Shown: positions 9,182-17,211 of the stretch, in pieces
Position numbering within the stretch: position 1 is the first letter of the stretch
Layout of the letters: the number at the start of each line of letters is the position of its first letter
Assembly: GCA_021828105.1 (NCBI GenBank)
Contig: JAKATG010000014.1
Span: 1 to 64,000 of the forward strand
DNA from: Taklimakanibacter sp021828105
GTDB lineage: Bacteria > Pseudomonadota > Alphaproteobacteria > Rhizobiales > Aestuariivirgaceae
Reading direction: 5' to 3'
DNA: 64,000 bases
Notes under the pieces: generated by a model
Databases searched by the model: none
Told to the model about the DNA's origin: nothing
The model's input: only the letters and a program-made list of their open reading frames with translations
Translations under genes and position numbers: made by a program

Positions 9182-10285
9182 ATGATCATCCAGAAACTCG
9201 AGACCTTCACCAATGAATATGTCGGCTTCGTCCGCGTCACGACGGATACGGGCGATCAGGGCTGGGGCCAGGTCTCGACCTACAATGCCGACATCACCTG
9301 CGAAATCTTCCATCGCCAGGTCGCCCGCCATGCGCTGGGCACAGATGCCATCGATTTCGCCCCAACGCTCGCGCGCATCAATGAAAAGGAACACAAATTC
9401 CCCGGCTCCTATTTGCGCCGCGCCACCACCGGGCTCGACACCGCGCTCTTCGACCTGCGCGGCAAGCTCGACGGCAAGCCGGTCGTCTCGCTCATCGGCG
9501 GCATGCCGGGAAAGCTTCGCGCCTATGCCTCATCGATGAAGCGCGACATCCTGCCTGAGGACGAAGCGCGCCGCTTCCTCGAGCTCAAGGACAATAACGG
9601 CTTCACCGCCTTCAAATGGCGCGTCGGTGCGGAATGCGGCCGCGATCAGGACGAGTGGCCCGGCCGCACCGAGGCCATCGTGCCTTTGGTCGCGAGAGCG
9701 CTCGGCGATGGCATCGACAAGCTCGTCGATGCCAATTCCTGCTACTCGCCCAAGCGCGCCATCGAGGTCGGGCGGATGCTCGAAGGTGAAGGAATCGGCC
9801 ACTATGAGGAGCCTTGTCCCTATTGGGAGTTCAACCAGACGAAGCAGGTGACGGACGCGCTTGATCTCGATGTGACGGGCGGCGAGCAGGATTGCGAATT
9901 CACCGCCTGGGAGCGGATGATCGGGATGAAGGCGGTCGACATCATCCAGCCCGATATCATGTATCTGGGCGGCATCACGCGCTCGCTCCATGTCGCGCGC
10001 CTCGGCGCCGAGGCCGGCCTTCCCTGCACGCCGCACAGCGCCAATCTCTCGCTCGTCACTATGTGCACGATGCATTTCCTCAAGGCGATCCCGAACGCGG
10101 GCAAATATCTCGAGCTCTCGATCGAAGGCCTCGATTATTATCCCTGGCAGGACGGCCTCTTCGTCGAGGATCCCTACAAGGTCGTGGACGGCCATGTCGA
10201 GATCACCGACCGGCCGGGCTGGGGCGTGGAGATCAATCCACAATGGCTCGAGCAGGCGCAGTACAAGGTGAGCGAGTCCAGCTGA
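9182..10285 (+). CDS. Enolase superfamily (mandelate racemase/muconate lactonizing) enzyme
   Basis: 367 residues from ATG 9182, preceded by GGGGAAG at 9170-9176; an ATG at 9152 is an alternative with a weaker site. Metal ligands are visible as D183 (LVDANS), E209 or E210 (YEEPCP) and E235 (GGEQD). K145-x-R147 is on the second strand and H285 in TPHSAN is a likely base. These features fit acid-sugar dehydratases of the mandelate racemase group, but the exact sugar acid cannot be assigned. The divergent GMC oxidoreductase could supply an oxidised sugar or lactone. Confidence 0.85.
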   Translation: MIIQKLETFTNEYVGFVRVTTDTGDQGWGQVSTYNADITCEIFHRQVARHALGTDAIDFAPTLARINEKEHKFPGSYLRRATTGLDTALFDLRGKLDGKPVVSLIGGMPGKLRAYASSMKRDILPEDEARRFLELKDNNGFTAFKWRVGAECGRDQDEWPGRTEAIVPLVARALGDGIDKLVDANSCYSPKRAIEVGRMLEGEGIGHYEEPCPYWEFNQTKQVTDALDLDVTGGEQDCEFTAWERMIGMKAVDIIQPDIMYLGGITRSLHVARLGAEAGLPCTPHSANLSLVTMCTMHFLKAIPNAGKYLELSIEGLDYYPWQDGLFVEDPYKVVDGHVEITDRPGWGVEINPQWLEQAQYKVSESS

Positions 10286-10318
10286 CCAGTGCGACCTCCA
10301 CGGTCGCCGAGTCCCCTT

Positions 10319-11371
10319 CTATTTCACTTCGAAGACCGGCGTGAAGGAGGCGGGCGCCAGGCTGTTGGCGATATCGATTCCGGCCAGGCTTGCCTGATCG
10401 ACGATCTCGATCCGCGGCCCGACATGACGGACGGAAAGCTTGCCTTCGAGGGCGCGTACCGCCTGATCGAGCGCGATCTTGCCCTGCATCACGGGCGAAT
10501 CGGTGGGGGCGGCGATCACCTTGCCGCGTTTGATGGCGCGATAGGTGCTGTGGGTGAAATAGTCGGCGAGGATGCCGATGCGCTCCGACAAACCCTTGGC
10601 CCTGAACAGGCTGACCGCGGCATCGGCGGTGACCGCACTGCCGATGATGTAGTCGATGTCGGGATATTCCTCGATGACTTCCTCGAGCAGCAGGAGCTGG
10701 GCTTCGAAGCCGGTATCGCCCCATTTCACCGCGACGATATCGGCAGCGCTCTTCTCGATCGCCGGACGGAAGCCCTGTTCGACAAAATCCACCCACCCGG
10801 CACCGCGCGGCCCCGGAAACCAAGCCACTTTCACCGGCTTCTGTCCCTTGGGGTGAAGCTTGGCGAAGTAATCGCCTATGGCCTTGCCCATGGCGACCCA
10901 GGAGACGCCGGACTTCGCCGTGATGCCCGCATCGTTGACGTCATTGACCGCGGCGATGACCGGCATGCGCTTTGCGAGCTCGGTGATGAGCGGAGTCAAG
11001 CCGTCAAAAGAGACGGTTCCGACGATGAGCGCGTCGGCCGTCGCCGCACATTGGCGGACCTGCGATTTCTGCCGCTCGATATTGGGATAGCCGCCCGCCT
11101 CGACGACGCGAAGCCGCACATTGAGACGGCGGGCCTGCTCCACCATGCCGTAATTGACCGACAGCCAATAGGAATCCTTGAGATGCGGATAGGAGGCGCA
11201 GATGCGCCAGGGCCTGGTTGCGACCTCGAGTGGCGCATAGGCGAGGGCCTGCGCCTCTCCCCCATAGTCGAAAGACGGATTCCATCTGTCGACCGGCCAT
11301 GACTCCTGGGCGGCTGCGGACGGCATTGCGGCCGCCAGCACCAGCCCTGCCGCAAAGAGAGTTCCCTTCAT
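10319..11371 (-). CDS. torT: TorT-like periplasmic TMAO-binding sensor protein
   Basis: 350 residues starting with a clear Sec signal peptide (cleavage after AAA, about residue 21). The mature part is a periplasmic-binding-protein fold: RICASYPHLKDSYWLSVNYG, ALIVGTVSFDGLTPLI, IDYIIGSAVTADAAVSLF. The closeness to TorT (E. coli, about 340 aa) is supported by the flanking hybrid kinase and OmpR-type regulator in the order torT-torS-torR. In E. coli TorT binds trimethylamine N-oxide and presents it to TorS. The frame is open further upstream, but the signal peptide fixes ATG 11371 as the start. Confidence 0.82.
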   Translation of the reverse strand: MKGTLFAAGLVLAAAMPSAAAQESWPVDRWNPSFDYGGEAQALAYAPLEVATRPWRICASYPHLKDSYWLSVNYGMVEQARRLNVRLRVVEAGGYPNIERQKSQVRQCAATADALIVGTVSFDGLTPLITELAKRMPVIAAVNDVNDAGITAKSGVSWVAMGKAIGDYFAKLHPKGQKPVKVAWFPGPRGAGWVDFVEQGFRPAIEKSAADIVAVKWGDTGFEAQLLLLEEVIEEYPDIDYIIGSAVTADAAVSLFRAKGLSERIGILADYFTHSTYRAIKRGKVIAAPTDSPVMQGKIALDQAVRALEGKLSVRHVGPRIEIVDQASLAGIDIANSLAPASFTPVFEVK

Positions 11372-11435
11372 CCGCCTGTTCCAATCGTGTCTCGCCCATG
11401 TATCATGACCGGCGCAAGCATCTGGTGGAGCGGCA

Positions 11436-14285
11436 ATGCTGTCAAGATTGGGCATCGGCGCGAAGCTATTCCTGGCCTTCCTGGGAATCACCGCTTTGTC
11501 GCTGTCCTCCGGCATCGCCGGCTGGCTGATCCTGCGCGAAATCTCCGGCGCGCAAACGCTGGTGAACAGCCAGGCACTGCCGGCCGTGGCCTCGGCACAG
11601 CGCACCGCGGAAACCACCGCGCGGCTCGTCGCCTCGGCTCCGGCGCTGACGGCGGTCCGCGATGAAACCTCCCGGGCGGCGCAGGAGCGGGAACTCTCCG
11701 CCCTCGCCGTGGAGATCCGCAAATCGGTCAGCGACGCCGGCCTCACCTCGCTCGACAGCGCCACGGTCGGCAAGCTCTCGGCAACCGTCGATGCGCTGGT
11801 GGCCAATCTCGCGGCCCAGAACCGGCTGGTCAAGGAAAGGCTGCATCTGCAGGACACCTTTGCCCAACGCGCCGAGCGCACCATCCGGGCCGCGACATCG
11901 ATCGTCGATCTGTCGGAAACCCTAGTATCCAACTCGTCGGCCGGCGCCTCAGCGGTCATATCGAGCCTCTACGGCCTGATCGATGACGGGGAGCGGCGCG
12001 AAGCGGCCTATCAGGCGCTCGACCGTCTCATCGAGCAGGACATCTATTTGCTCGACCGGATGTGGGAGCTGCGCTTGCGCAGCTCGCAGATCGGGCTCCT
12101 CGCCAATCAGCTGACGCGGACGATCGACCGCGGCGAAGTGGCCGAGATAGCCCGAGGCTTTGAGGATCATCTTCGGGTCGTCCGCCGCCGTGTCGCCAGC
12201 ATCGACGACCCAGTGCGACGCGACCAGGCATCCGCCTTCCTCGAGATATTGCAGGCCGCCTCGGGCAATGCGCCGGTCGGCGCCAGCCTGTTCGGCGAAC
12301 GCCTGCGCTTGATCACGATCGCCGACGAGCTTGAAAGCGTGGCTGCGGCCAACCAGAACCTGTCGGCCGAGGTCAGCCAGGTGGCGCAAGGCATGCTGCG
12401 TAGCTCCGAGAGCTTCGCCCGCACGATATCGACGCAGGCGCAGAACGCCCTCGATGCCGGCTTCTACATCCTCCTCGTCACGTCGCTCGTCGCTGTGGCG
12501 ATTTCCGGACTGATCGTCTGGTTCTATGTCGAGCGCGGCATCGTGCGTCGGCTGGCGGCGCTGTCCAACGCGATGCAGCGCCTGACCGACGGCGATCTTT
12601 CGGTTGCGGTGGCGGCGGAAGGGACGAAAGAGCTCAAGGCGCTGTCCTCGGCGGTGGTCGCCTTTCGCGACGAATCGCAGAAACGCCGCGCACTGGAGAT
12701 CGAGCGCGAACGCACCAATGAGGAGCTGCGCCGCCACCGCGAGGAACTGCAGGGCCTGGTCGATCAGCGGACCGGCGAGCTGCGGCTGGAAGTGGCCCGC
12801 CACGCCCAGGCGCGTGAGCAGGCCGAAATGGCCAGCCAGGCAAAGTCGGCGTTCCTCGCCACCGTGAGCCACGAGATCCGCACACCGATGACCGGCATGC
12901 TCGGCATGCTGCGCATCCTGAAGGAAGACGATCTCACCCCGGCGCAGCGCGAGCATGTGACGGTCGCCAGCAATTCGGGCGAAACACTGCTCGGCATCCT
13001 CAACAGCATTCTCGATTATTCGAAGATCGAATCGGGCAAGGTCACGATCGATCCCGTGGTCTTCGATCTCGCCGACCTTCTGCGCGGCATCGTCGATCTC
13101 ATGCGGCCGTCGGCGCGCGAGAAGAATCTCAGGCTGTCCCTGACGATCGAAAGACGTCTCGCCGCGGCCTATACCGGCGATGCCGGCAAGCTCAGGCAGA
13201 TCGTGTTCAACCTGGTGAGCAACGCCATCAAATTCACCGAGCGCGGCGGCGTCACGGTGAAGGCCGCCGTGATCGGCCGGGAGCAGTCCCGGCACGCCCT
13301 TCGGATCACGGTGAAGGATACCGGCATCGGCATCGAGCCCGGCCAGCAGGGGCACATATTCGACTCCTTCACCCAGACCGATGCCTCGATCACGCGCCGC
13401 TATGGCGGAACCGGTCTCGGCCTTGCGATCTCACGCGGCTTCGCCCGCGCCATGGGCGGCACGCTCACCGTCGAGTCGAGCCTCGGCCGCGGCAGCGTCT
13501 TCACCCTCGACATCGAGATGCCGCGGGCTTCGGCCAGGCGGCCATTGCCCACCTTGCCGCGGCCCTGTGCCAGCGGCGACAGCCCCTGCCTGAGAATCCT
13601 GGTGGTCGAAGACGATGCCGCGACACGTCTCGTCGCTTCGCAGTTCCTGGCCAGGCTCGGCCATGAGGTTGTCACCGTGTGCGACGGCTATGCGGCCATC
13701 GCGCAATTTGGCAAGGACAGACCGGACCTAGTGCTCATGGATATCAGCATGCCCGATATGGACGGCATGGCGACCGCGCGGGAGCTGCGCGCCGCTTCCG
13801 GCACGGCGAGGGTTCCGATCATCGCCATGTCGGCGCATGTGTTCAAGGAAGAGGTCGACCGCTATCTCGCCTCCGGCATGGATGCCTATGTGGCCAAGCC
13901 GCTGACGATCGAAACGCTCGCTCGCGCGATCGCCTCGGTAACGGTGGACACGGCCGTGGACCGGGCGCAATTGGATGCCGATTTGAGCCTGATCGGGAAA
14001 GCGGCGGTCAGCCGCATATTCGCGATCGTCGAGGAAACATTGCCGCCGCGCTTCACCGCGATGCATGAAGCTCTGCAGGCCAGGGATTTCAGGAAGTTGA
14101 AGGACCTCGCCCACGCGACCTACAGCACCGCCGCCTCGGCGGGCTTCACCGAACTCTGCCAAGAGGCCCGTGCGCTCGAGATCTCGACGCGGACCGGCAA
14201 CCGCCTCAAGGCCGCCCGGCACCTGCGCCAATGCGAGGAGTCCTATCGGGAAGCGATGGACAATGTGGGGAGCCTCGCCCTCTAA
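11436..14285 (+). CDS. torS: TorS-like hybrid sensor histidine kinase (TMAO phosphorelay)
   Basis: 949 residues. TM1 lies at about 9-31 and TM2 at about 343-366, with a long helical periplasmic sensor between them. Then come HAMP, coiled coil, HisKA with H479 (TVSHEIRTPM), HATPase (NLVSNAIKF; DTGIGI; GGTGLGLAIS), a receiver with D769 (LVLMDISMPD) and a C-terminal HPt domain with H893 (LAHATYSTAASAG). This H-D-H order matches E. coli TorS (about 914 aa). GGTGGAG lies upstream of the ATG. It is divergent from torT by 64 bp and convergent with torR by a 4-bp overlap, an arrangement that keeps all three genes together. Confidence 0.87.
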   Translation: MLSRLGIGAKLFLAFLGITALSLSSGIAGWLILREISGAQTLVNSQALPAVASAQRTAETTARLVASAPALTAVRDETSRAAQERELSALAVEIRKSVSDAGLTSLDSATVGKLSATVDALVANLAAQNRLVKERLHLQDTFAQRAERTIRAATSIVDLSETLVSNSSAGASAVISSLYGLIDDGERREAAYQALDRLIEQDIYLLDRMWELRLRSSQIGLLANQLTRTIDRGEVAEIARGFEDHLRVVRRRVASIDDPVRRDQASAFLEILQAASGNAPVGASLFGERLRLITIADELESVAAANQNLSAEVSQVAQGMLRSSESFARTISTQAQNALDAGFYILLVTSLVAVAISGLIVWFYVERGIVRRLAALSNAMQRLTDGDLSVAVAAEGTKELKALSSAVVAFRDESQKRRALEIERERTNEELRRHREELQGLVDQRTGELRLEVARHAQAREQAEMASQAKSAFLATVSHEIRTPMTGMLGMLRILKEDDLTPAQREHVTVASNSGETLLGILNSILDYSKIESGKVTIDPVVFDLADLLRGIVDLMRPSAREKNLRLSLTIERRLAAAYTGDAGKLRQIVFNLVSNAIKFTERGGVTVKAAVIGREQSRHALRITVKDTGIGIEPGQQGHIFDSFTQTDASITRRYGGTGLGLAISRGFARAMGGTLTVESSLGRGSVFTLDIEMPRASARRPLPTLPRPCASGDSPCLRILVVEDDAATRLVASQFLARLGHEVVTVCDGYAAIAQFGKDRPDLVLMDISMPDMDGMATARELRAASGTARVPIIAMSAHVFKEEVDRYLASGMDAYVAKPLTIETLARAIASVTVDTAVDRAQLDADLSLIGKAAVSRIFAIVEETLPPRFTAMHEALQARDFRKLKDLAHATYSTAASAGFTELCQEARALEISTRTGNRLKAARHLRQCEESYREAMDNVGSLAL

Positions 14286-14995
14286 CCTTTGAGAGAAGCG
14301 GCGAAGAGATAACCTTCGCCATGCGACGTGACGATGATGCGCGGATGGCGCGAATCGTCGCCGAGCTTCTGGCGCAGCCGGCGCACAACGACATCGACCG
14401 TGCGGTCGGCGGGATCCCAATCGCGATGGGCGATCTCGTGCAGCAAACGGTCACGCGACAGAACCTTGCCGGGATTGGCGGAAAGGAGCGCCAGCGCCCT
14501 GAACTCGGCGCGGGTGAGATCGGTGAACTCGCCCGAGTTGTCGCGCAAGGTGCGGCTGCCCAGGTCGAGCGTCCAGCCGAGAAACTTCCTCACCATGCCG
14601 ATCTCGGCCGCGACGCCGCTGCGGCGGACCCGGCGCAGGAGATTCTTGACCCGCGCCAGGAGCTCGCGCTGGTCGAAGGGCTTGGTGACATAGTCATCAG
14701 CGCCGAGCTCGAGGCCGACGATGCGGTCGACCGTGTCGGTCCGCCCGGTCACCAGGATGATGCCGGCTTCCGACCGTTCGCGCTGCTCGCGGGTCAACTG
14801 CAAGCCGTCCTCGCCCGGCAATTGAATGTCGATCATCAGAAGATCGGCCGGCCGCTCGGCCAGTATCTCGCGCATAGAATCGCCGTCTTCCGCCTCGCTG
14901 ACCCGATAGCCGACGGCGGCGAAATAGGCGGCGAGCTTCGCCCGGGTAACCGGATCGTCTTCGACGATGACGATATGAGCGGCAGATGGCTTCAT
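14282..14995 (-). CDS. torR: TorR-like OmpR-family response regulator
   Basis: 237 residues. The receiver has acidic pocket E12-D13-D14, phospho-acceptor D56 (LLMIDIQLPGEDG) and K in YVTKPFDQ. A C-terminal winged helix follows (RTVDVVVRRLRQKLGDD, then a TSHGEGYLF wing). Length and domain order match TorR, the regulator receiving phosphate from TorS. It is transcribed away from the ProX-like gene at 15158, so the shared 162-bp gap is the likely target region. No torCAD reductase operon is present in the window. Confidence 0.83.
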   Translation of the reverse strand: MKPSAAHIVIVEDDPVTRAKLAAYFAAVGYRVSEAEDGDSMREILAERPADLLMIDIQLPGEDGLQLTREQRERSEAGIILVTGRTDTVDRIVGLELGADDYVTKPFDQRELLARVKNLLRRVRRSGVAAEIGMVRKFLGWTLDLGSRTLRDNSGEFTDLTRAEFRALALLSANPGKVLSRDRLLHEIAHRDWDPADRTVDVVVRRLRQKLGDDSRHPRIIVTSHGEGYLFAASLKG

Positions 14996-15015
14996 GACTT
15001 TCTCGATTTTAACAA

Positions 15016-15047
15016 CTTTTCACAAAATCTTCCATCACTTTCACCAA
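15016..15047. promoter_or_regulatory. Direct repeats between torR and the proX-like gene
   Basis: TTTCACAAA (15018-15026) and TTTCACCAA (15039-15047) are direct repeats 21 bp apart, two helical turns, in an AT-richer stretch between two divergent genes. Regulators of the OmpR/TorR family bind tandem direct repeats, so this is a candidate TorR site. It does not match the E. coli tor box consensus as I remember it. Confidence 0.35.
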
Positions 15048-15157
15048 GCTCCACCAACGCATTAACAAGGGAACGGTAGCCTTCTCCCATCGGCTCACAC
15101 GAGAACACGCGGGCGAGGCGTGAGCGATGAAAGTCTCCCCGCACCGGGAGAGGAAAT

Positions 15158-16111
15158 ATGACAATGATCAAGACGTTCACGAAGACCGGCCTGCTCGGCG
15201 CGACAGCATTGGCGGTCCTTGCGACCACGGCCATGGCGGAAGATTCCGCCGATCCGATCAAGATCGTAACCAACAACTGGACGAGCCAGCTCGTGCTTTC
15301 CAATGTCGTCGGCCAGATCCTGCAGGCGCAAGGCAATAATGTCGAATACAAGTCCTCCGACACGCAGCTGCAATATACGGCACTGGCGGCGGGCGACATG
15401 GATTTCCAGGTCGAGGTCTGGGAAGGCTCGCAAGCCGAATCCTTCGAGAAGGCGCTCGCCAACGGCGCCGTCGACCTAGGCGCTCATGAAGCGGTGACGC
15501 GTGAGGACTGGTGGTATCCGACCTATATGAATGAGATGTGCCCGGGCTTGCCCGACTGGAAGGCGCTCGATGCCTGCGCCGGCAAGCTCGCCACCGCCGA
15601 GACCGGCAGCAAGGGCAGGTTCGTCGGACCGCCCGCCGACTGGGGCAAGCACTATTCCGAGCGCATCCAGGCGCTGAAGATGAACTTCCAGGAAGTGCCG
15701 GTCGGGCAGGCAGCGACATTGTGGGCCGAGCTTCAGGCCGCCTATGACCGCAAGGAGCCGATCGTGCTCTTCAACTGGACGCCGAATTTCATCGAGGCGA
15801 AATTCGAAGGCCAGTTCGTCGAATTCCCGACTTACGAAGCGGCATGCCTCAGCGATCCCAAATGGGGCGTGAACCCGGACGCCGTCTATGATTGCGGCGC
15901 GCCCGCCAAGGGCTATCTCAAGAAGGCAGGATCGAAGCAACTCGCCGAGAAGTGGCCCAAGGCCGCTGCCATCCTCAAGAAGGTGAATTTCACCAATCCG
16001 CAGATCGCGGCCGCAGCCGCCATGGTCGATGTCGAGGGCATGACGCCGGAAGATGCGGCGAAGAAGTGGGTCACCGAGAACGAGGCCGTCTGGAAGGCCT
16101 GGCTGCAATAA
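15158..16111 (+). CDS. proX: Quaternary amine/TMAO ABC transporter substrate-binding protein (ProX/OpuAC type)
   Basis: 317 residues with a Sec signal peptide (cleavage after AMA). The mature part has the OpuAC fold with IKIVTNNWTSQLVLSNVVGQIL at its start and tryptophan/tyrosine-rich segments (REDWWYPTYMNEMCPG; PADWGKHY; LFNWTPNF) that can supply the aromatic box for a trimethylammonium group. It heads an operon with ProV- and ProW-type genes. Its position beside torTSR makes TMAO (as for the TmoX protein of marine alphaproteobacteria) as likely a ligand as glycine betaine or proline betaine. The start was placed at ATG 15158 after GAGAGGAAAT. Confidence 0.85.
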   Translation: MTMIKTFTKTGLLGATALAVLATTAMAEDSADPIKIVTNNWTSQLVLSNVVGQILQAQGNNVEYKSSDTQLQYTALAAGDMDFQVEVWEGSQAESFEKALANGAVDLGAHEAVTREDWWYPTYMNEMCPGLPDWKALDACAGKLATAETGSKGRFVGPPADWGKHYSERIQALKMNFQEVPVGQAATLWAELQAAYDRKEPIVLFNWTPNFIEAKFEGQFVEFPTYEAACLSDPKWGVNPDAVYDCGAPAKGYLKKAGSKQLAEKWPKAAAILKKVNFTNPQIAAAAAMVDVEGMTPEDAAKKWVTENEAVWKAWLQ

Positions 16112-16131
16112 GCGGCGATGATCCGGATCCC

Positions 16132-16161
16132 GGCGGACGCGGACACGAGCCTGCGTCCGCC
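16132..16161 (+). terminator. Intercistronic stem-loop after the binding-protein gene
   Basis: GGCGGACGC (16132-16140) pairs perfectly with GCGTCCGCC (16153-16161), with a 12-nt loop, followed by a pyrimidine tract ending in CCCTTTT. Hairpins at this place in ABC operons typically protect the binding-protein message or partly terminate transcription, giving more binding protein than ATPase. Confidence 0.55.
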
Positions 16162-16185
16162 TCTCTCCCTTTTGGAAGCGAGCGG

Positions 16186-17211
16186 ATGACAGGGCGCGCG
16201 AAAATCTCTTGCCGGAATCTGTGGAAGGTCTTCGGCCCGGATCCGGCAGGCTTCATGGCGCGGCACGGCCAGGCGCCCCAGGATGAGCACTTCCGCGACG
16301 AGCATTACATCGGCGCGGTGCGCGACGTTTCCTTCGACGTCTATCCGGGAGAGATCCTGATCGTCATGGGGCTTTCGGGCTCGGGCAAATCGACACTGAT
16401 ACGTGCCCTCACCCGCCTCAATGATCCGACCACAGGCCAGATCCTGCTTGATGGCGCCGACCTCCTCAAGGCGACACCCACCGAGCTCATCGAGCTGCGC
16501 CGCCACAAGATGGGCATGGTTTTCCAGCATTTCGGCCTCCTGCCGCACCGCAGCGTCCTCTCCAATGTCGCTTTTCCGCTGGAGGTGCGAGGCACCGGGC
16601 GCGAGGAGCGCGAGAAGCGGGCCCGCGAGGTGATCAAGCTCGTCGGTCTCGAAGGCCGCGAGGATCACTTCCCGCGTGAACTGTCGGGCGGCCAGCAGCA
16701 GCGGGTCGGCATTGCCCGCTCGCTCGCGGTCGAGCCCGATATCTGGTTTCTCGACGAGCCATTCTCGGCGCTCGACCCGTTGATCCGCCGCGAAATGCAG
16801 GACGAGTTCCTCAGGCTGCAGAAGCTTCTCAAGAAGACCATCGTCTTCATCACGCATGATTTCGACGAGGCGATCCGGCTCGGTGACCGCATCGGGATCA
16901 TGAAGGACGGGCGCCTAGTGCAACTCGCGACGCCCGAAGCCATGGTGTCTCATCCGGCCGACGACTATGTCCGTGAGTTCACCCGCACCGCGCCGCGCGA
17001 CCGTATCCTCACCGTGGGTGCGGTGGCCTCGCCCAAGAAAGTGCCGATCAATGGCGTGAACGTGATGGCTTCCGCCAAGATCGGCGATGCGGCGGCGCTG
17101 GTCCTGTCCTCCGACAAGACCATCGCCGTCATCGACGATGCGGGACAGCCGGTCGGCGCCATCAATCGCGAGATGATGATCGCCGCCCTCTATCCCGGCG
17201 GCGCCAAATGA
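16186..17211 (+). CDS. proV: Quaternary amine/proline ABC transporter ATP-binding protein
   Basis: 341 residues. Walker A is GLSGSGKST, the signature is ELSGGQQQRVGIAR, Walker B is IWFLDEPFSALDP and the switch histidine is in FITHDFDEA. The N-terminal extension before the Walker region (LWKVFGPDPAGFMARHG) is typical of ProV/OpuAA, and a short CBS-like tail follows. The ATG at 16186 is preceded by GGAAGCG; upstream reading is only frame extension through the hairpin. The stop overlaps the permease ATG (ATGA). Confidence 0.9.
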   Translation: MTGRAKISCRNLWKVFGPDPAGFMARHGQAPQDEHFRDEHYIGAVRDVSFDVYPGEILIVMGLSGSGKSTLIRALTRLNDPTTGQILLDGADLLKATPTELIELRRHKMGMVFQHFGLLPHRSVLSNVAFPLEVRGTGREEREKRAREVIKLVGLEGREDHFPRELSGGQQQRVGIARSLAVEPDIWFLDEPFSALDPLIRREMQDEFLRLQKLLKKTIVFITHDFDEAIRLGDRIGIMKDGRLVQLATPEAMVSHPADDYVREFTRTAPRDRILTVGAVASPKKVPINGVNVMASAKIGDAAALVLSSDKTIAVIDDAGQPVGAINREMMIAALYPGGAK

